A DNA stretch of 64,000 nucleotides, from the NCBI GenBank assembly GCA_027483645.1, contig JAIXUD010000022.1, positions 310,001 through 374,000 of the forward strand. Direction: 5' to 3'. Origin of the DNA: Sphingobacteriales bacterium. GTDB taxonomy: Bacteria > Bacteroidota > Bacteroidia > Chitinophagales > CAIOSU01. The notes below the pieces were generated by a model. It was not told the DNA's origin, did no database searches, and was given only the letters and a program-made list of their open reading frames with translations. Position numbers and translations under genes: made by a program. This document shows positions 18,351 through 27,377 of the stretch, piece by piece (the stretch's first letter is position 1; every line of letters starts with the position of its first letter).

Positions 18351-19988
18351 TCAATCCATAGCTACCCTGCAGAACCACAGTACGCGGCCGCCTTTATCGC
18401 TGCCGAAAAAGGTAAGCTTGTTGCCATCTTTGCTAGGTAGTATCGGGAAACTGTTTTCCAAATAGTATTTGTCGCCTTTGGCTTGGCCCAGAGCCATAAA
18501 GTCGTTAACTGTGGCACCTGCCAAATCTATCTTGCCTATGCGGGCATAGTTTAGCTGGCGGGGTTTGTTGCCACCTTTCATACCGGCTACTTCAAAAATA
18601 ATCCAGTTCATGCCTTTATTGTCGCCCGATGGTACAAAAAGGCTTTCGGAGAAGCTTGCCTTGGCATACTTATTACCCTCCAGCACATCCAACCCGTATT
18701 GGGCCATAAGCTTACCTTGGTTGCTAAAGTGGAACACGATGATATCCGTAAACTCCCAGCCCTCTTCTTTCGGTTTGTAATTTTGGCCGTAGATGAGTAG
18801 GTCGCCATTCGGAGCCTGCTCCATACCACCGATATAGAATTTTTTACCTTTATATGCTGGTGCTTTTTTCTGTGATGGCGGCGCTTGTAGCTTACCCTCA
18901 AAGTCATCTAGATTGGTATTGGTTACCCAAGCCAGTTTACCGCCAGCAACTTTCAAAATCATAAAGTCGCTAAATTTTTCAGCACCTATTTGCTCGTTCC
19001 AGTACTTATCGTTGTTTTTAGAGTTGGCAGCACCATAGATAAACACGTTGCCATCGTCATCCATTGCTATGTCTGATACGGCCCAGTAGCTGTTCAACGA
19101 TTTAAACGAAATGCGGTCCTTTATCTTACAATCAACAGACGAAATCTTCACATAGGTAAAGTTCAATGGGTCTGGGTCTGATACTTTTTTGCCAGCATTT
19201 ACTGGTGAAAAAACGATCACGAAATCACCATCGGGTGTTTGCCTAGTAGCTACAATATTTTGTGGGGTGGCAAATTCAAATTTCTGCTCAGCTTTTATGG
19301 TCAAGTCGCTCGCAGATATTCGCATGGTTACATACTCATACTTAATGTTGCCGGCTTTGGCATCTTTCATAGAGTTGCCCACGGCGCACACCACGGTTAC
19401 ATCGCCCGTAGCGGCGCTATAGTCTTTGGTTTTTACGCCTAGCCATCCCCAGCCACCGTAGGTGGTTATTTGGTCGCTTGGGGCATCGGTAGCATAAGTT
19501 ACCAGGGTCAATTTGCGGCCTTCTGGGTCTTTAGGTTTTACCTTCTCGGTAAGTATATAGTCCACGTCGTAGCCGCCATAAAACCAATCCCACTTGCGCA
19601 CAAAGCGGCCTTTTTTAAGTACCAACTGGCCTACCATGTTGTTTTCAACAGTTAGCAATTCGCCAGAGCTTTCCTCACCAGCAAAGGTGAACCATCTCCA
19701 TTTGGTGCGGGCTTTTTCAAACTCTACTTCTTCCTCCACCAATTCTATAAAATTGAAGTCCTTATCAAACTTATAGGTTTCGAACCGCCCAATTTTGGCG
19801 GTACTTTTGGTTACGTAGGTAAGCGAGTATATTTGCTTTGCCTCGTCGTACTCCACGCCGCCTAGGTAGCCGCGCTTAGCCTTGCCCGATATTTCATAGG
19901 TTTTTTCAACTTCTACCTTCTGGGCATAGGTAGCGGTAGCCAGCATTATGCAGGCTATCATCATCATTACTCGGGTTAGTGTTTTCAT
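18351..19988 (-). CDS. Large secreted protein, unknown function
   Basis: 545 residues with a clear signal peptide (cleavage near TYAQ, residue 22). The body is rich in beta strands with recurrent WD/kelch-like phrases (GNVFIYGAANSK, GDLLIYGQNYKP, GDFVIVFSP), which fits a beta-propeller of about 6-7 blades. No T9SS sorting domain is seen at the C-terminus (ends GGRVLWFCRVAMD). It begins 30 bp after the end of the small LuxR-type gene, in the same direction, suggesting one transcript. Family not recognised. Confidence 0.7.
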   Translation of the reverse strand: MKTLTRVMMMIACIMLATATYAQKVEVEKTYEISGKAKRGYLGGVEYDEAKQIYSLTYVTKSTAKIGRFETYKFDKDFNFIELVEEEVEFEKARTKWRWFTFAGEESSGELLTVENNMVGQLVLKKGRFVRKWDWFYGGYDVDYILTEKVKPKDPEGRKLTLVTYATDAPSDQITTYGGWGWLGVKTKDYSAATGDVTVVCAVGNSMKDAKAGNIKYEYVTMRISASDLTIKAEQKFEFATPQNIVATRQTPDGDFVIVFSPVNAGKKVSDPDPLNFTYVKISSVDCKIKDRISFKSLNSYWAVSDIAMDDDGNVFIYGAANSKNNDKYWNEQIGAEKFSDFMILKVAGGKLAWVTNTNLDDFEGKLQAPPSQKKAPAYKGKKFYIGGMEQAPNGDLLIYGQNYKPKEEGWEFTDIIVFHFSNQGKLMAQYGLDVLEGNKYAKASFSESLFVPSGDNKGMNWIIFEVAGMKGGNKPRQLNYARIGKIDLAGATVNDFMALGQAKGDKYYLENSFPILPSKDGNKLTFFGSDKGGRVLWFCRVAMD

Positions 19989-20018
19989 ATGAGGCTCTGT
20001 GTTTTGTTTAGGGGTGTA

Positions 20019-20261
20019 TTATACAAGTTGGGGCCTTTTTATACGATAAACATAACCATCAATAAAACCTGATTGAATGGCAAACTTCACCAACCCGATG
20101 GGGTTGCGCACGTTGGTTTTGTGAGATATATTTTTGCGGTGTGTCTCAACCGTTCGAACGCTTATACCCAAGTCAATGGCTATCTCGGTAGATGTTTTTT
20201 CTTCTACAATTAGCTTCAATACTTCAATTTCTCGGCGGGTAAGTATCTTTTTTGAGGACAT
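20019..20261 (-). CDS. Stand-alone LuxR/NarL-type HTH DNA-binding protein
   Basis: 80 residues consisting only of the GerE-type helix-turn-helix: LTRREIEVLKLIVEEKTSTE, then IAIDLGISVRTVETHRKNI and a C-terminal dimerisation helix. There is no receiver domain, and upstream in-frame sequence does not supply one. It probably binds DNA directly, and being the first gene of a pair, might regulate its own transcript and the downstream secreted protein. It could also be the remnant of a larger response regulator. Confidence 0.82.
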   Translation of the reverse strand: MSSKKILTRREIEVLKLIVEEKTSTEIAIDLGISVRTVETHRKNISHKTNVRNPIGLVKFAIQSGFIDGYVYRIKRPQLV

Positions 20262-20524
20262 GGATTCCTTTTTTTGGAACGTGTTTTGTAGTTTGTGCGC
20301 ATTATTGGATGAATTTTTTTAAAATTGCGAGCCTTTTTTTGCTGCTAGCCCTGCCTGTCCAATAATTATGGTGAAGCTATATATTAGGCATGTGCTCGCT
20401 TATACAAGCTGTTGGGTATTTTGTATACCCATTGCTAGGTAGTGCTAAAGTGGAAAACCGCGTATAGCAATTTCATAATCTATTACCAATAATGTTTTAT
20501 AATCTATAAAGTAGGCCTGATAAA

Positions 20525-21400
20525 ATGGATAAGGAAAGATGGAAACTTGGCTACGACCGTGCAATTGAGCTAATTGTAACCAAAGGCCCCGAAGTGCTGC
20601 TGGCCATTTTTTTCCTAATTGTAGGTTGGTGGTTTATTAACCAAGCTACTAGGGTAGCGCGCAGGCACATGATAAAGCGCAGTGTGGACCCATCGCTAAT
20701 AAGCTTCATCAGTAGCTTGGTTAGCATTATCTTTAAAGTGCTCCTTATTATAAGCGTGGCGGGGATGATAGGTATAGAAACCACCTCGTTTGTAGCGGCT
20801 ATTGGTGCCGCGGGTTTGGCTATTGGCTTGGCTTTGCAAGGCAGCTTATCCAATTTTGCCGGTGGGGTGCTTATACTGTTTTTTAAGCCTTTTAAAGTAG
20901 GTGATGATATTGAAGGCGAAGGGGGTGCTGGGGTTGTAGAGCGTATTGATATATTGCATACTACGCTTTCCACAGCCAATAATGAGAAAATTATCATCCC
21001 CAACGGTCAGTTGAGCAATAATGAGATTACCAATTTTACCCGTAGCGACGAACGCCGGGTTGTATTTACCATAGGCATTGGCTACAACGATAGCATACAA
21101 ACAGCTAGAAACGTAATGTTGAAGGCGTTGAACCAAGATAAGCGTACGCTAGAGATTCCTGAACCGTTGGTTCATGTAACCAAACTTGGTGATAGCTCGG
21201 TAGAACTGCAAGTAAAGGCTTGGGTAAAAACTGCTGATTATGTGGGATATAAGTTTGACAACTTGGAGCAACTAAAATTGGCATTGGATAATGCAGGCGT
21301 TTCCATTCCATACCCGCAGCGAGATATACACCACTACCAACATGTAGTGTCGGGGCCGCTAGGGCCACAAGCCCCTCAGCAGCAGAATAACGATAATTAA
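20525..21400 (+). CDS. Small-conductance mechanosensitive channel (MscS family)
   Basis: 291 residues. Three N-terminal membrane helices (about 18-38, 60-82, 88-112) lead to the TM3 and beta-domain hallmark AIGLALQGSLSNFAGGVLILFFKPFKVGDDIE. NNEKIIIPNGQLSNNEITNF and the C-terminal alpha/beta domain complete the fold. It opens under membrane tension to release osmolytes on hypo-osmotic shock. The last 20 residues are proline/glutamine rich. The gene converges with the FG-GAP gene, leaving only 2 bp between stop codons. Confidence 0.93.
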   Translation: MDKERWKLGYDRAIELIVTKGPEVLLAIFFLIVGWWFINQATRVARRHMIKRSVDPSLISFISSLVSIIFKVLLIISVAGMIGIETTSFVAAIGAAGLAIGLALQGSLSNFAGGVLILFFKPFKVGDDIEGEGGAGVVERIDILHTTLSTANNEKIIIPNGQLSNNEITNFTRSDERRVVFTIGIGYNDSIQTARNVMLKALNQDKRTLEIPEPLVHVTKLGDSSVELQVKAWVKTADYVGYKFDNLEQLKLALDNAGVSIPYPQRDIHHYQHVVSGPLGPQAPQQQNNDN

Positions 21401-21402
21401 TA

Positions 21403-23661
21403 TTAATGTGCCAGCAGCCTAAATACGGTGCTGCTAGCCCCTTGCTGTACCCGGCAAAAGTAGATGCTACTGCCCACTTGCAATTGTATTGGGAAGCTAG
21501 TTTTAGTATCAACCGGTGTGTGGGTGGAGGTGTAAACCTCTTTGCCCAGTACATCAACAATTGATATCACCATAGGTGCATTTGGGGTAAGCTCACCCAA
21601 GGCTATCTGCCAATTGCCATCCGACGGGTTGGGGTATGCTCTTGCAGAAATTACTGGAACCGCTGCATCGTTAATACCTACATAGTCAGTCTCTTGGTAA
21701 AAGTTAATGCCGCCACGTTTGCTGCCCACGGCCATTTCCCACTTGCCGTCGTTGTCAATATCTGCCACAGCTAAGCTAGCCGATTCGCCGATATCAATAC
21801 CGCTAAAAAAGCCATTCACCCGCTTAAACCTACCGCTATATCTTTGGCTGGCATTTAGCTCATACAACTCAATGTATCCTGCAAGATTGGATACCATCAA
21901 ATAGGGTTGGGTGTTGTGTGCCAAATAAACCACCCGTGGCGCACTTAGCCCATCTAGGCTGTTCACTTTTACCAATACCTCACCAAAGGCATAGTTGGAA
22001 GGTATAGAGTTAAAATTGGGGTTGGTAGTAGTGCCAATATTTTCGTAATAATATAATGAGCCAGGTGCACGGCCTACAATCAAATCAGGCAGGTTGTCTC
22101 CGTTTACATCAAATATTTCTGGCTTGGCAAAGTTACCTACATCAATGTCTTTGTATTGGTATCCACCCGTAGGTTCAATTACCAGTTCCATGCTATCGCC
22201 AGCGGCTGCTTGGTTGGGGAAATAGTGCAAAGACCCAAGCTGATCACCAACAATCATATCAATGGCGCCATCACCGTTCATATCGCCAAAAGCGGGCACA
22301 ATGGAGCGTATTTTTTGCACGCCGGTGGTGAAATTACTGAAGCCCATATAGTCTGTATCAATGAGCTTGTATGCTGGGGCTGAAGCGGTGCCTACATTAA
22401 TAAGCAATGCTAGACCTGAAATAAAGGAGGTGGTGTTTTCATAGTATCCGCTATTGCCCACTACCATATCCATTAAGCCATCACCATTGATATCGGCAAA
22501 TGCAGGGTAAGCACCTTCGCCAAAATCAAGCATATCATTGGTCATAAAACTATCGGTTTGAAACTCGAATACCACGTTGGCATTACTGCTGGTATCTTTA
22601 TACCACCAAGCACAGTTGTGGTTTAAGCCTCTATTGGGGGTATTGGGTGCTACTAACAAGTCTTCCTTCCCATCATTATTTACATCGGTGTAAAAGCAAG
22701 CTGGGAAAACTGGCAAATCAATAGAGCGGTTGTAAGATGGGAAAACGCTATCCTGAGCGATAGCCACCGCCGAATCTAGTCTACCGCCATTAAGCAATTT
22801 CACTACATTTTGAAAGGTGATATCCCCCAGCAATACTTCTTTAAGGCCATCGCCATTTTCGTCGAATGCCATTACCGATGAACCGGCATGTCGAGCAGAG
22901 CCTTCTACTTCGCCATCAGTTTTAGGCGCTCCACAGGGTAAAAACAAATTAACCGCTTTGGTAATACCAGTTTCCTCAAACTCATCCCAGCAATAGCTCC
23001 TAATCTCAAATCCAATAGTATCGCCACATCCATTACCTGTTTCCACCGATAGGTTTTCATAATACTCTAGTTTAAAACCAGAGAAATCGAACGTAAGCAC
23101 ATCAACATCGCCATCATCGTTTACATCTATCATGGCCGGTATGTCTACTGGCGAAACGAATATGTTGGTGCCGGTGGTACCTGTTTGGGTGGTGTAATTC
23201 AGAAACCCTTGTTGGGCATACTGCAACCGCCCATTGGGCAAGCGGGTGCCTGTATACAGCATCATTACCGCTGGTGCCGCTGAGGTTATAAAATCGGGTA
23301 CCCCATCGCAATTGAAATCATTGCTTAGCATCCAGTGCTCAAGTGGGGGTAGGTTGAAGGTATACTCGGGCGCATAGGTGTAATCTACTTGGTTGGGGGT
23401 TCCACCATTTATAAAGGTAAGCACATATTGCCCACCTGCTATGGCACCACGGTTAAGCACTACCAAATCATCCGTGCCATCACCATCCAAATCGGCAGCG
23501 GCAAATTGGGGGTTGTTGAGCCCGCCTGCCCAAGGGTACTTCAGTTGCTTTGTGCCGTTGGAAACAGGTATGGTATTATCCTGTGCAAAGAAGTTTTGGG
23601 CATTGGTAGTGTAATACGCTGCTAATAGTAAAAATAGGCTAATAATAAATTTCATAACCAA
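21403..23661 (-). CDS. FG-GAP/VCBS-repeat secreted protein with T9SS type A sorting domain
   Basis: 752 residues with a signal peptide. Repeated calcium-binding blades of form DxDGDGxxDL are present (DLDGDGTDDLVV, DVNDDGDVDVLT, DINGDGLMDMVV, DVNGDNLPDLIV, DIDNDGKWEMAV), which fold as an integrin-like beta-propeller. The last 85 residues are a type A sorting domain (AYPNPSDGNWQI, VDVLGKEVY, SSIYFCRVQQG, VFRLLAH). It is therefore exported through T9SS and attached or released at the surface. It lies 7 bp downstream of a paralog of the same length and domain order. Confidence 0.9.
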   Translation of the reverse strand: MVMKFIISLFLLLAAYYTTNAQNFFAQDNTIPVSNGTKQLKYPWAGGLNNPQFAAADLDGDGTDDLVVLNRGAIAGGQYVLTFINGGTPNQVDYTYAPEYTFNLPPLEHWMLSNDFNCDGVPDFITSAAPAVMMLYTGTRLPNGRLQYAQQGFLNYTTQTGTTGTNIFVSPVDIPAMIDVNDDGDVDVLTFDFSGFKLEYYENLSVETGNGCGDTIGFEIRSYCWDEFEETGITKAVNLFLPCGAPKTDGEVEGSARHAGSSVMAFDENGDGLKEVLLGDITFQNVVKLLNGGRLDSAVAIAQDSVFPSYNRSIDLPVFPACFYTDVNNDGKEDLLVAPNTPNRGLNHNCAWWYKDTSSNANVVFEFQTDSFMTNDMLDFGEGAYPAFADINGDGLMDMVVGNSGYYENTTSFISGLALLINVGTASAPAYKLIDTDYMGFSNFTTGVQKIRSIVPAFGDMNGDGAIDMIVGDQLGSLHYFPNQAAAGDSMELVIEPTGGYQYKDIDVGNFAKPEIFDVNGDNLPDLIVGRAPGSLYYYENIGTTTNPNFNSIPSNYAFGEVLVKVNSLDGLSAPRVVYLAHNTQPYLMVSNLAGYIELYELNASQRYSGRFKRVNGFFSGIDIGESASLAVADIDNDGKWEMAVGSKRGGINFYQETDYVGINDAAVPVISARAYPNPSDGNWQIALGELTPNAPMVISIVDVLGKEVYTSTHTPVDTKTSFPIQLQVGSSIYFCRVQQGASSTVFRLLAH

Positions 23662-23668
23662 TCGGGTG

Positions 23669-25936
23669 TTAGTGCTTTATTAGTTTAATAGTGCGTGAGT
23701 GCGCCCCTTGCGATATGCGTACAAAATACAAACCTGCTGGGTATTGGGCAATGGATACTGCCCCCGTCCAGGTATCGCCGGTAGTAGCTACATTTTGGTT
23801 GAGCACTACATCGCCCAACAAACCAATAATGGAATAGTTTAAAGGCACCCCTTGGGCAATGCCCGAGACACTTATAAACACCTCTTCATCGGTGGGGTTG
23901 GGCGCTACGGTAATGTTTATGGGGTTGGCGGCCAAGCTTGGCACAGCTATAATATTCTCAATGGTATCGCTAAGGGTAAAAAACTCTAGGCCGCCGCGGT
24001 GGTTGCCCACTATCATCTCTAGTTTGCCATCGTTGGTAAGGTCGGCCAGGGTAATGTTGGTGCGCTCCCCTGCGTCAATGTTAGAGTATTGGTTAAACAC
24101 CTGCCTCAGCGAGCCGGTGTAGATACTATCCAAATCAAACAAATAACCGTAAATATTACCTTCTTCGTTGCCACTTAGCAGGTACAACTGGCCAGTGGTA
24201 TCCAGCGTAGTAATCACCGGCCGCGAGTAGCCATCTAGGCTGAAAGCCGTACTTACATCTATAAGCCCCAACAACGGATTAGTAGGCAAGGCATCAAAGA
24301 CGGGTGCCGTGCTGGTGCCGCGGTTTTCGTAGTAGGCAATGGTGCCACGGCGCGAGCCCAATAGCAAATCGGGTAGGCTATCTCCGTTTGCATCATACAC
24401 ATAAGGGGCGCTATACTTTCCGGCATCTATCGCTGCAAACTGCCTTACTGGTGCAGCAAAAGCCATAGTAGTATTAGCACCCGCGGTGTTTTCGAAAAAC
24501 GAGATATAGCCACTGCTATCGCCCACAAACAAATCTAAATCGTCATCGCCGTCAATATCCCCAAAAGTGGGTGTAAAGGCCATCAAGGTTTCGGCAGGGT
24601 ACCAAGCCGATAAGTTGAGCCAATCATCATCCAACAGCTCAAAAATGGGTACTTCGGGCGTGCCGATGTTTAGGAACAGCGCCAACTGGGCGGCGGTAAC
24701 GGTGCTATCTTTATAATAACCATAGTTGCCCACTACCAAATCCAGCAGCGAATCGGCATTATAATCAACCAGTACGGGGAAGGCACCCAGGCCGAGGTCT
24801 ACCATTTCACCTTCCAAAAAGTCGTTTTGCGCCAAGCGCACCCTTATTGAATCGTTGGGGCTAATGTTCTCGAAAAGAAAAACCGAATTTTTGCTTGATG
24901 AGCTTAAGGCATCACTGGGCGCCGCTACAATGTCTTTCTTTCCGTCATTATTTACATCCAATCCAAAAGCGAGGGGATAGTAGGTAATGGCTGGTGATAC
25001 ATCATAAGCTGGGTACGCTTCATCCACCGAATCGATAAATGGAATAGCTGTGGTGCCGCCATTGTACAAGCCGTACAAATATTTTTTGTCCGTATCGCCC
25101 ATTATTAAGTCATCATCGCCATCCCCATCCAAATCGATAACCAAAACCGAGGCATTGTTATGCCTATTAGATCCTTCGCCACCACCACCTGGGCCGCCCT
25201 TTGCTGGGCAAATAATATTGGTTTGAACGCCGCTTGCGGTAAGATAAAACTGCCCGAAGCAGTACTCCGTTGGTTCATGGCCCATGGTATCGGCGCAGGT
25301 GCTACCAGCTTCAACGGCTGTATTGCTGTATAAAGAGAATGAGCTAAAAAGACTGTTGAAATTCACAAAATCAATATCGCCGTCGCGGTCTACATCGCCT
25401 ACACCTGGGTAGTCAGCGCGTTGAAGCTCTACAGGGGCAAATTGGTTGGATGTGTTCAACGTATCCCGATATTCAAAGTACAGCATTCCATCATTATCCC
25501 TAAGTCCTTCGTACCAATTGTAAAACGACAATTGTTGTTGGTATGCCGATAACATATCAGGTATGCTATCGCAGTTCAAATCATCCAATTTCATCCAAAA
25601 CACCAAAGGCGGAAAGATGGATTCCCACTCGGGTTTATAGTGGTAGTCAATTTGATTGGGGGTACCGTTGTTGCGGAAAGTAAGCACCTTAAAACCACTG
25701 GAGCTAGGGTTGGATGCTAAAAAAGCCCTATTGAAAATCACCAAATCCTTGTAGCCGTCGCCATCAATATCGGCCTCGCTAAACTGTGGGGTGTGTAGGC
25801 CGCCCGCCCAAGCATTACGCAAGGTATCGCCATCTATTACCACTTTTATTTTACCCTCGCGGCGCATGGCATTTTGGGCATCGGCAGGCAACGCTAAGCC
25901 CACCAAAACAATACACAGAAGGTAAATTTGTTTCAT
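23669..25936 (-). CDS. FG-GAP/VCBS-repeat secreted protein with T9SS type A sorting domain (paralog)
   Basis: 755 residues with the same plan as its downstream neighbour: signal peptide; AWAGGLHTPQFSEADIDGDG opening (compare PWAGGLNNPQFAAADLDGDG in the other); about seven DxDGDGxxDL blades; central EYCFGQF cysteine region; and a type A sorting domain (APNPTDEEVFIS, GLYFVRISQGAHSRTIKLIKH). The pair arose by tandem duplication and has since diverged strongly. Both should be calcium-stabilised surface or extracellular proteins. Ligand unknown. Confidence 0.9.
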   Translation of the reverse strand: MKQIYLLCIVLVGLALPADAQNAMRREGKIKVVIDGDTLRNAWAGGLHTPQFSEADIDGDGYKDLVIFNRAFLASNPSSSGFKVLTFRNNGTPNQIDYHYKPEWESIFPPLVFWMKLDDLNCDSIPDMLSAYQQQLSFYNWYEGLRDNDGMLYFEYRDTLNTSNQFAPVELQRADYPGVGDVDRDGDIDFVNFNSLFSSFSLYSNTAVEAGSTCADTMGHEPTEYCFGQFYLTASGVQTNIICPAKGGPGGGGEGSNRHNNASVLVIDLDGDGDDDLIMGDTDKKYLYGLYNGGTTAIPFIDSVDEAYPAYDVSPAITYYPLAFGLDVNNDGKKDIVAAPSDALSSSSKNSVFLFENISPNDSIRVRLAQNDFLEGEMVDLGLGAFPVLVDYNADSLLDLVVGNYGYYKDSTVTAAQLALFLNIGTPEVPIFELLDDDWLNLSAWYPAETLMAFTPTFGDIDGDDDLDLFVGDSSGYISFFENTAGANTTMAFAAPVRQFAAIDAGKYSAPYVYDANGDSLPDLLLGSRRGTIAYYENRGTSTAPVFDALPTNPLLGLIDVSTAFSLDGYSRPVITTLDTTGQLYLLSGNEEGNIYGYLFDLDSIYTGSLRQVFNQYSNIDAGERTNITLADLTNDGKLEMIVGNHRGGLEFFTLSDTIENIIAVPSLAANPINITVAPNPTDEEVFISVSGIAQGVPLNYSIIGLLGDVVLNQNVATTGDTWTGAVSIAQYPAGLYFVRISQGAHSRTIKLIKH

Positions 25937-26138
25937 ACTACTGGGTTAATGGCCTTTTTAGCTATTGCATGTGGCAACAATTGGCAATTTAAATTTACGC
26001 ATAATAATCAATCTAGCCATGGATAGCCTAATCGAAAAATTTAGCATACCTACTAAAGAATGCTTTAGGGGTAGGGATAGTTGCAAGGCTACTGCAAATT
26101 ACCTGTTACCAAACGGGGTTAACCGTTAAAAGCATGGT

Positions 26139-27377
26139 ATGAAAAGTCTGTACATAGTGATACTCTTGTTATCCAGTCACTTGATAATAGCCCAAGTAGA
26201 TGTTGAAGGGGTGGTGCTTGATGCCAAAAAGCAGCCGGTACCTTATGCGTTTGTGGGTTACAACAATCAATTCTTTACCAGTGCAGGAGAAAATGGCGAG
26301 TTTAGCCTTAAAATACCTGATGCCAAAGAAACTGATACCATTACGGTAACCGCGCTCGGCTTTGTGCCTTATGAAACCACACTGGCGCAGCTAGGCAGCG
26401 CCAAGCCTTTCATTATCACTTTGCAGCCCTATACCTTTGAGCTAGATGGGGTAACAGTAACTTATAGCGAGGCACGAAACCATTGGTTAAAGGCGCTGCA
26501 AAAGTTGCAGCAAGCCCTGCCCGGTATGGCCTATACTTACCCCGCCTACTTCCGCCAAGTACATCAAGAAAACGGTACCTATGTGCGCCTCATTGAAGCA
26601 GGGATGACGGTGTACGACGTGGCCGTTACTTACCAAGCAGGCATTTTGCAAGAGCGGTTTAGCCTACAACAGGTGCGGCGCAGCAACGTGTATGAGCGCA
26701 ATGGCGATGAGCACGGCGACCACTTAGTGGATATGTTTATGGAAAACTGTGTGCGCTATCCTAGCCGCACTGTAATGGATGCGAAGGCCGTAATGCGCTA
26801 TGAGGTAAACTTTGCCGACTGCCACTGCACTATTTGCGGAGATAGCTTGGAGATGCTAACCTACCATTACCGGCAGCCCAACGACCCCAAAATATTGGAT
26901 GGTAAAATATGGCTATACAAAGGTACGATGAAGCTGTTTGGCTTGGAAGAAACCGCTAGCCGCAATCCGAATTTTAGGCAGGGTGGCATTAGCCTGGGCG
27001 GCGGCGACCACCACTGGATGTTTCAGGAAAGCAGAAAGGAACTCAGGTTTGAATATGCTGAAGGCAAAGTATACCTAAGCAGCTTGCACTTTGAGTACCT
27101 GCACCATATACAAGACCGTGCCGTGGGCATGATACGGTATGAGGTTGCGGAAAGCTTCTCCTTCTTTTGTGGTGCCCCAACGCTGCGGCCTGATGGCTTT
27201 CTGCCTGATAGAACTTTTGCCCGAAGCGGAAACCTATACAGCCGCAAATACCAATACCAGCCAGCCTTTTGGGAGCAGTATCACCTAGCTATTGAGAATC
27301 CATTGCCCATAGAAGTGGCGCAGCCCTTTAGCGGGAAGGTACCGCTGGATGAGCAGTTTAAGAGGAACGGGGAATAG
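26139..27377 (+). CDS. Secreted protein with N-terminal CarboxypepD_reg-like domain
   Basis: 412 residues. A signal peptide is followed by a carboxypeptidase-regulatory-like domain (about 20-105: VEGVVLDAKKQPVPYAFVGY, GEFSLKIPD, TVTALGFVPYETTL). After it comes a roughly 300-residue region seen in many Bacteroidota proteins of unknown function (HWLKALQKLQQALPG, SYPAYFRQ-like YPAYFRQVHQENG). The mature part contains a CHC-x-x-C motif (DCHCTICGD) near residue 228 that could bind a metal or form disulfides. No T9SS or TonB-barrel domain follows. It ends 1 bp before the convergent patatin gene. Confidence 0.75.
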   Translation: MKSLYIVILLLSSHLIIAQVDVEGVVLDAKKQPVPYAFVGYNNQFFTSAGENGEFSLKIPDAKETDTITVTALGFVPYETTLAQLGSAKPFIITLQPYTFELDGVTVTYSEARNHWLKALQKLQQALPGMAYTYPAYFRQVHQENGTYVRLIEAGMTVYDVAVTYQAGILQERFSLQQVRRSNVYERNGDEHGDHLVDMFMENCVRYPSRTVMDAKAVMRYEVNFADCHCTICGDSLEMLTYHYRQPNDPKILDGKIWLYKGTMKLFGLEETASRNPNFRQGGISLGGGDHHWMFQESRKELRFEYAEGKVYLSSLHFEYLHHIQDRAVGMIRYEVAESFSFFCGAPTLRPDGFLPDRTFARSGNLYSRKYQYQPAFWEQYHLAIENPLPIEVAQPFSGKVPLDEQFKRNGE

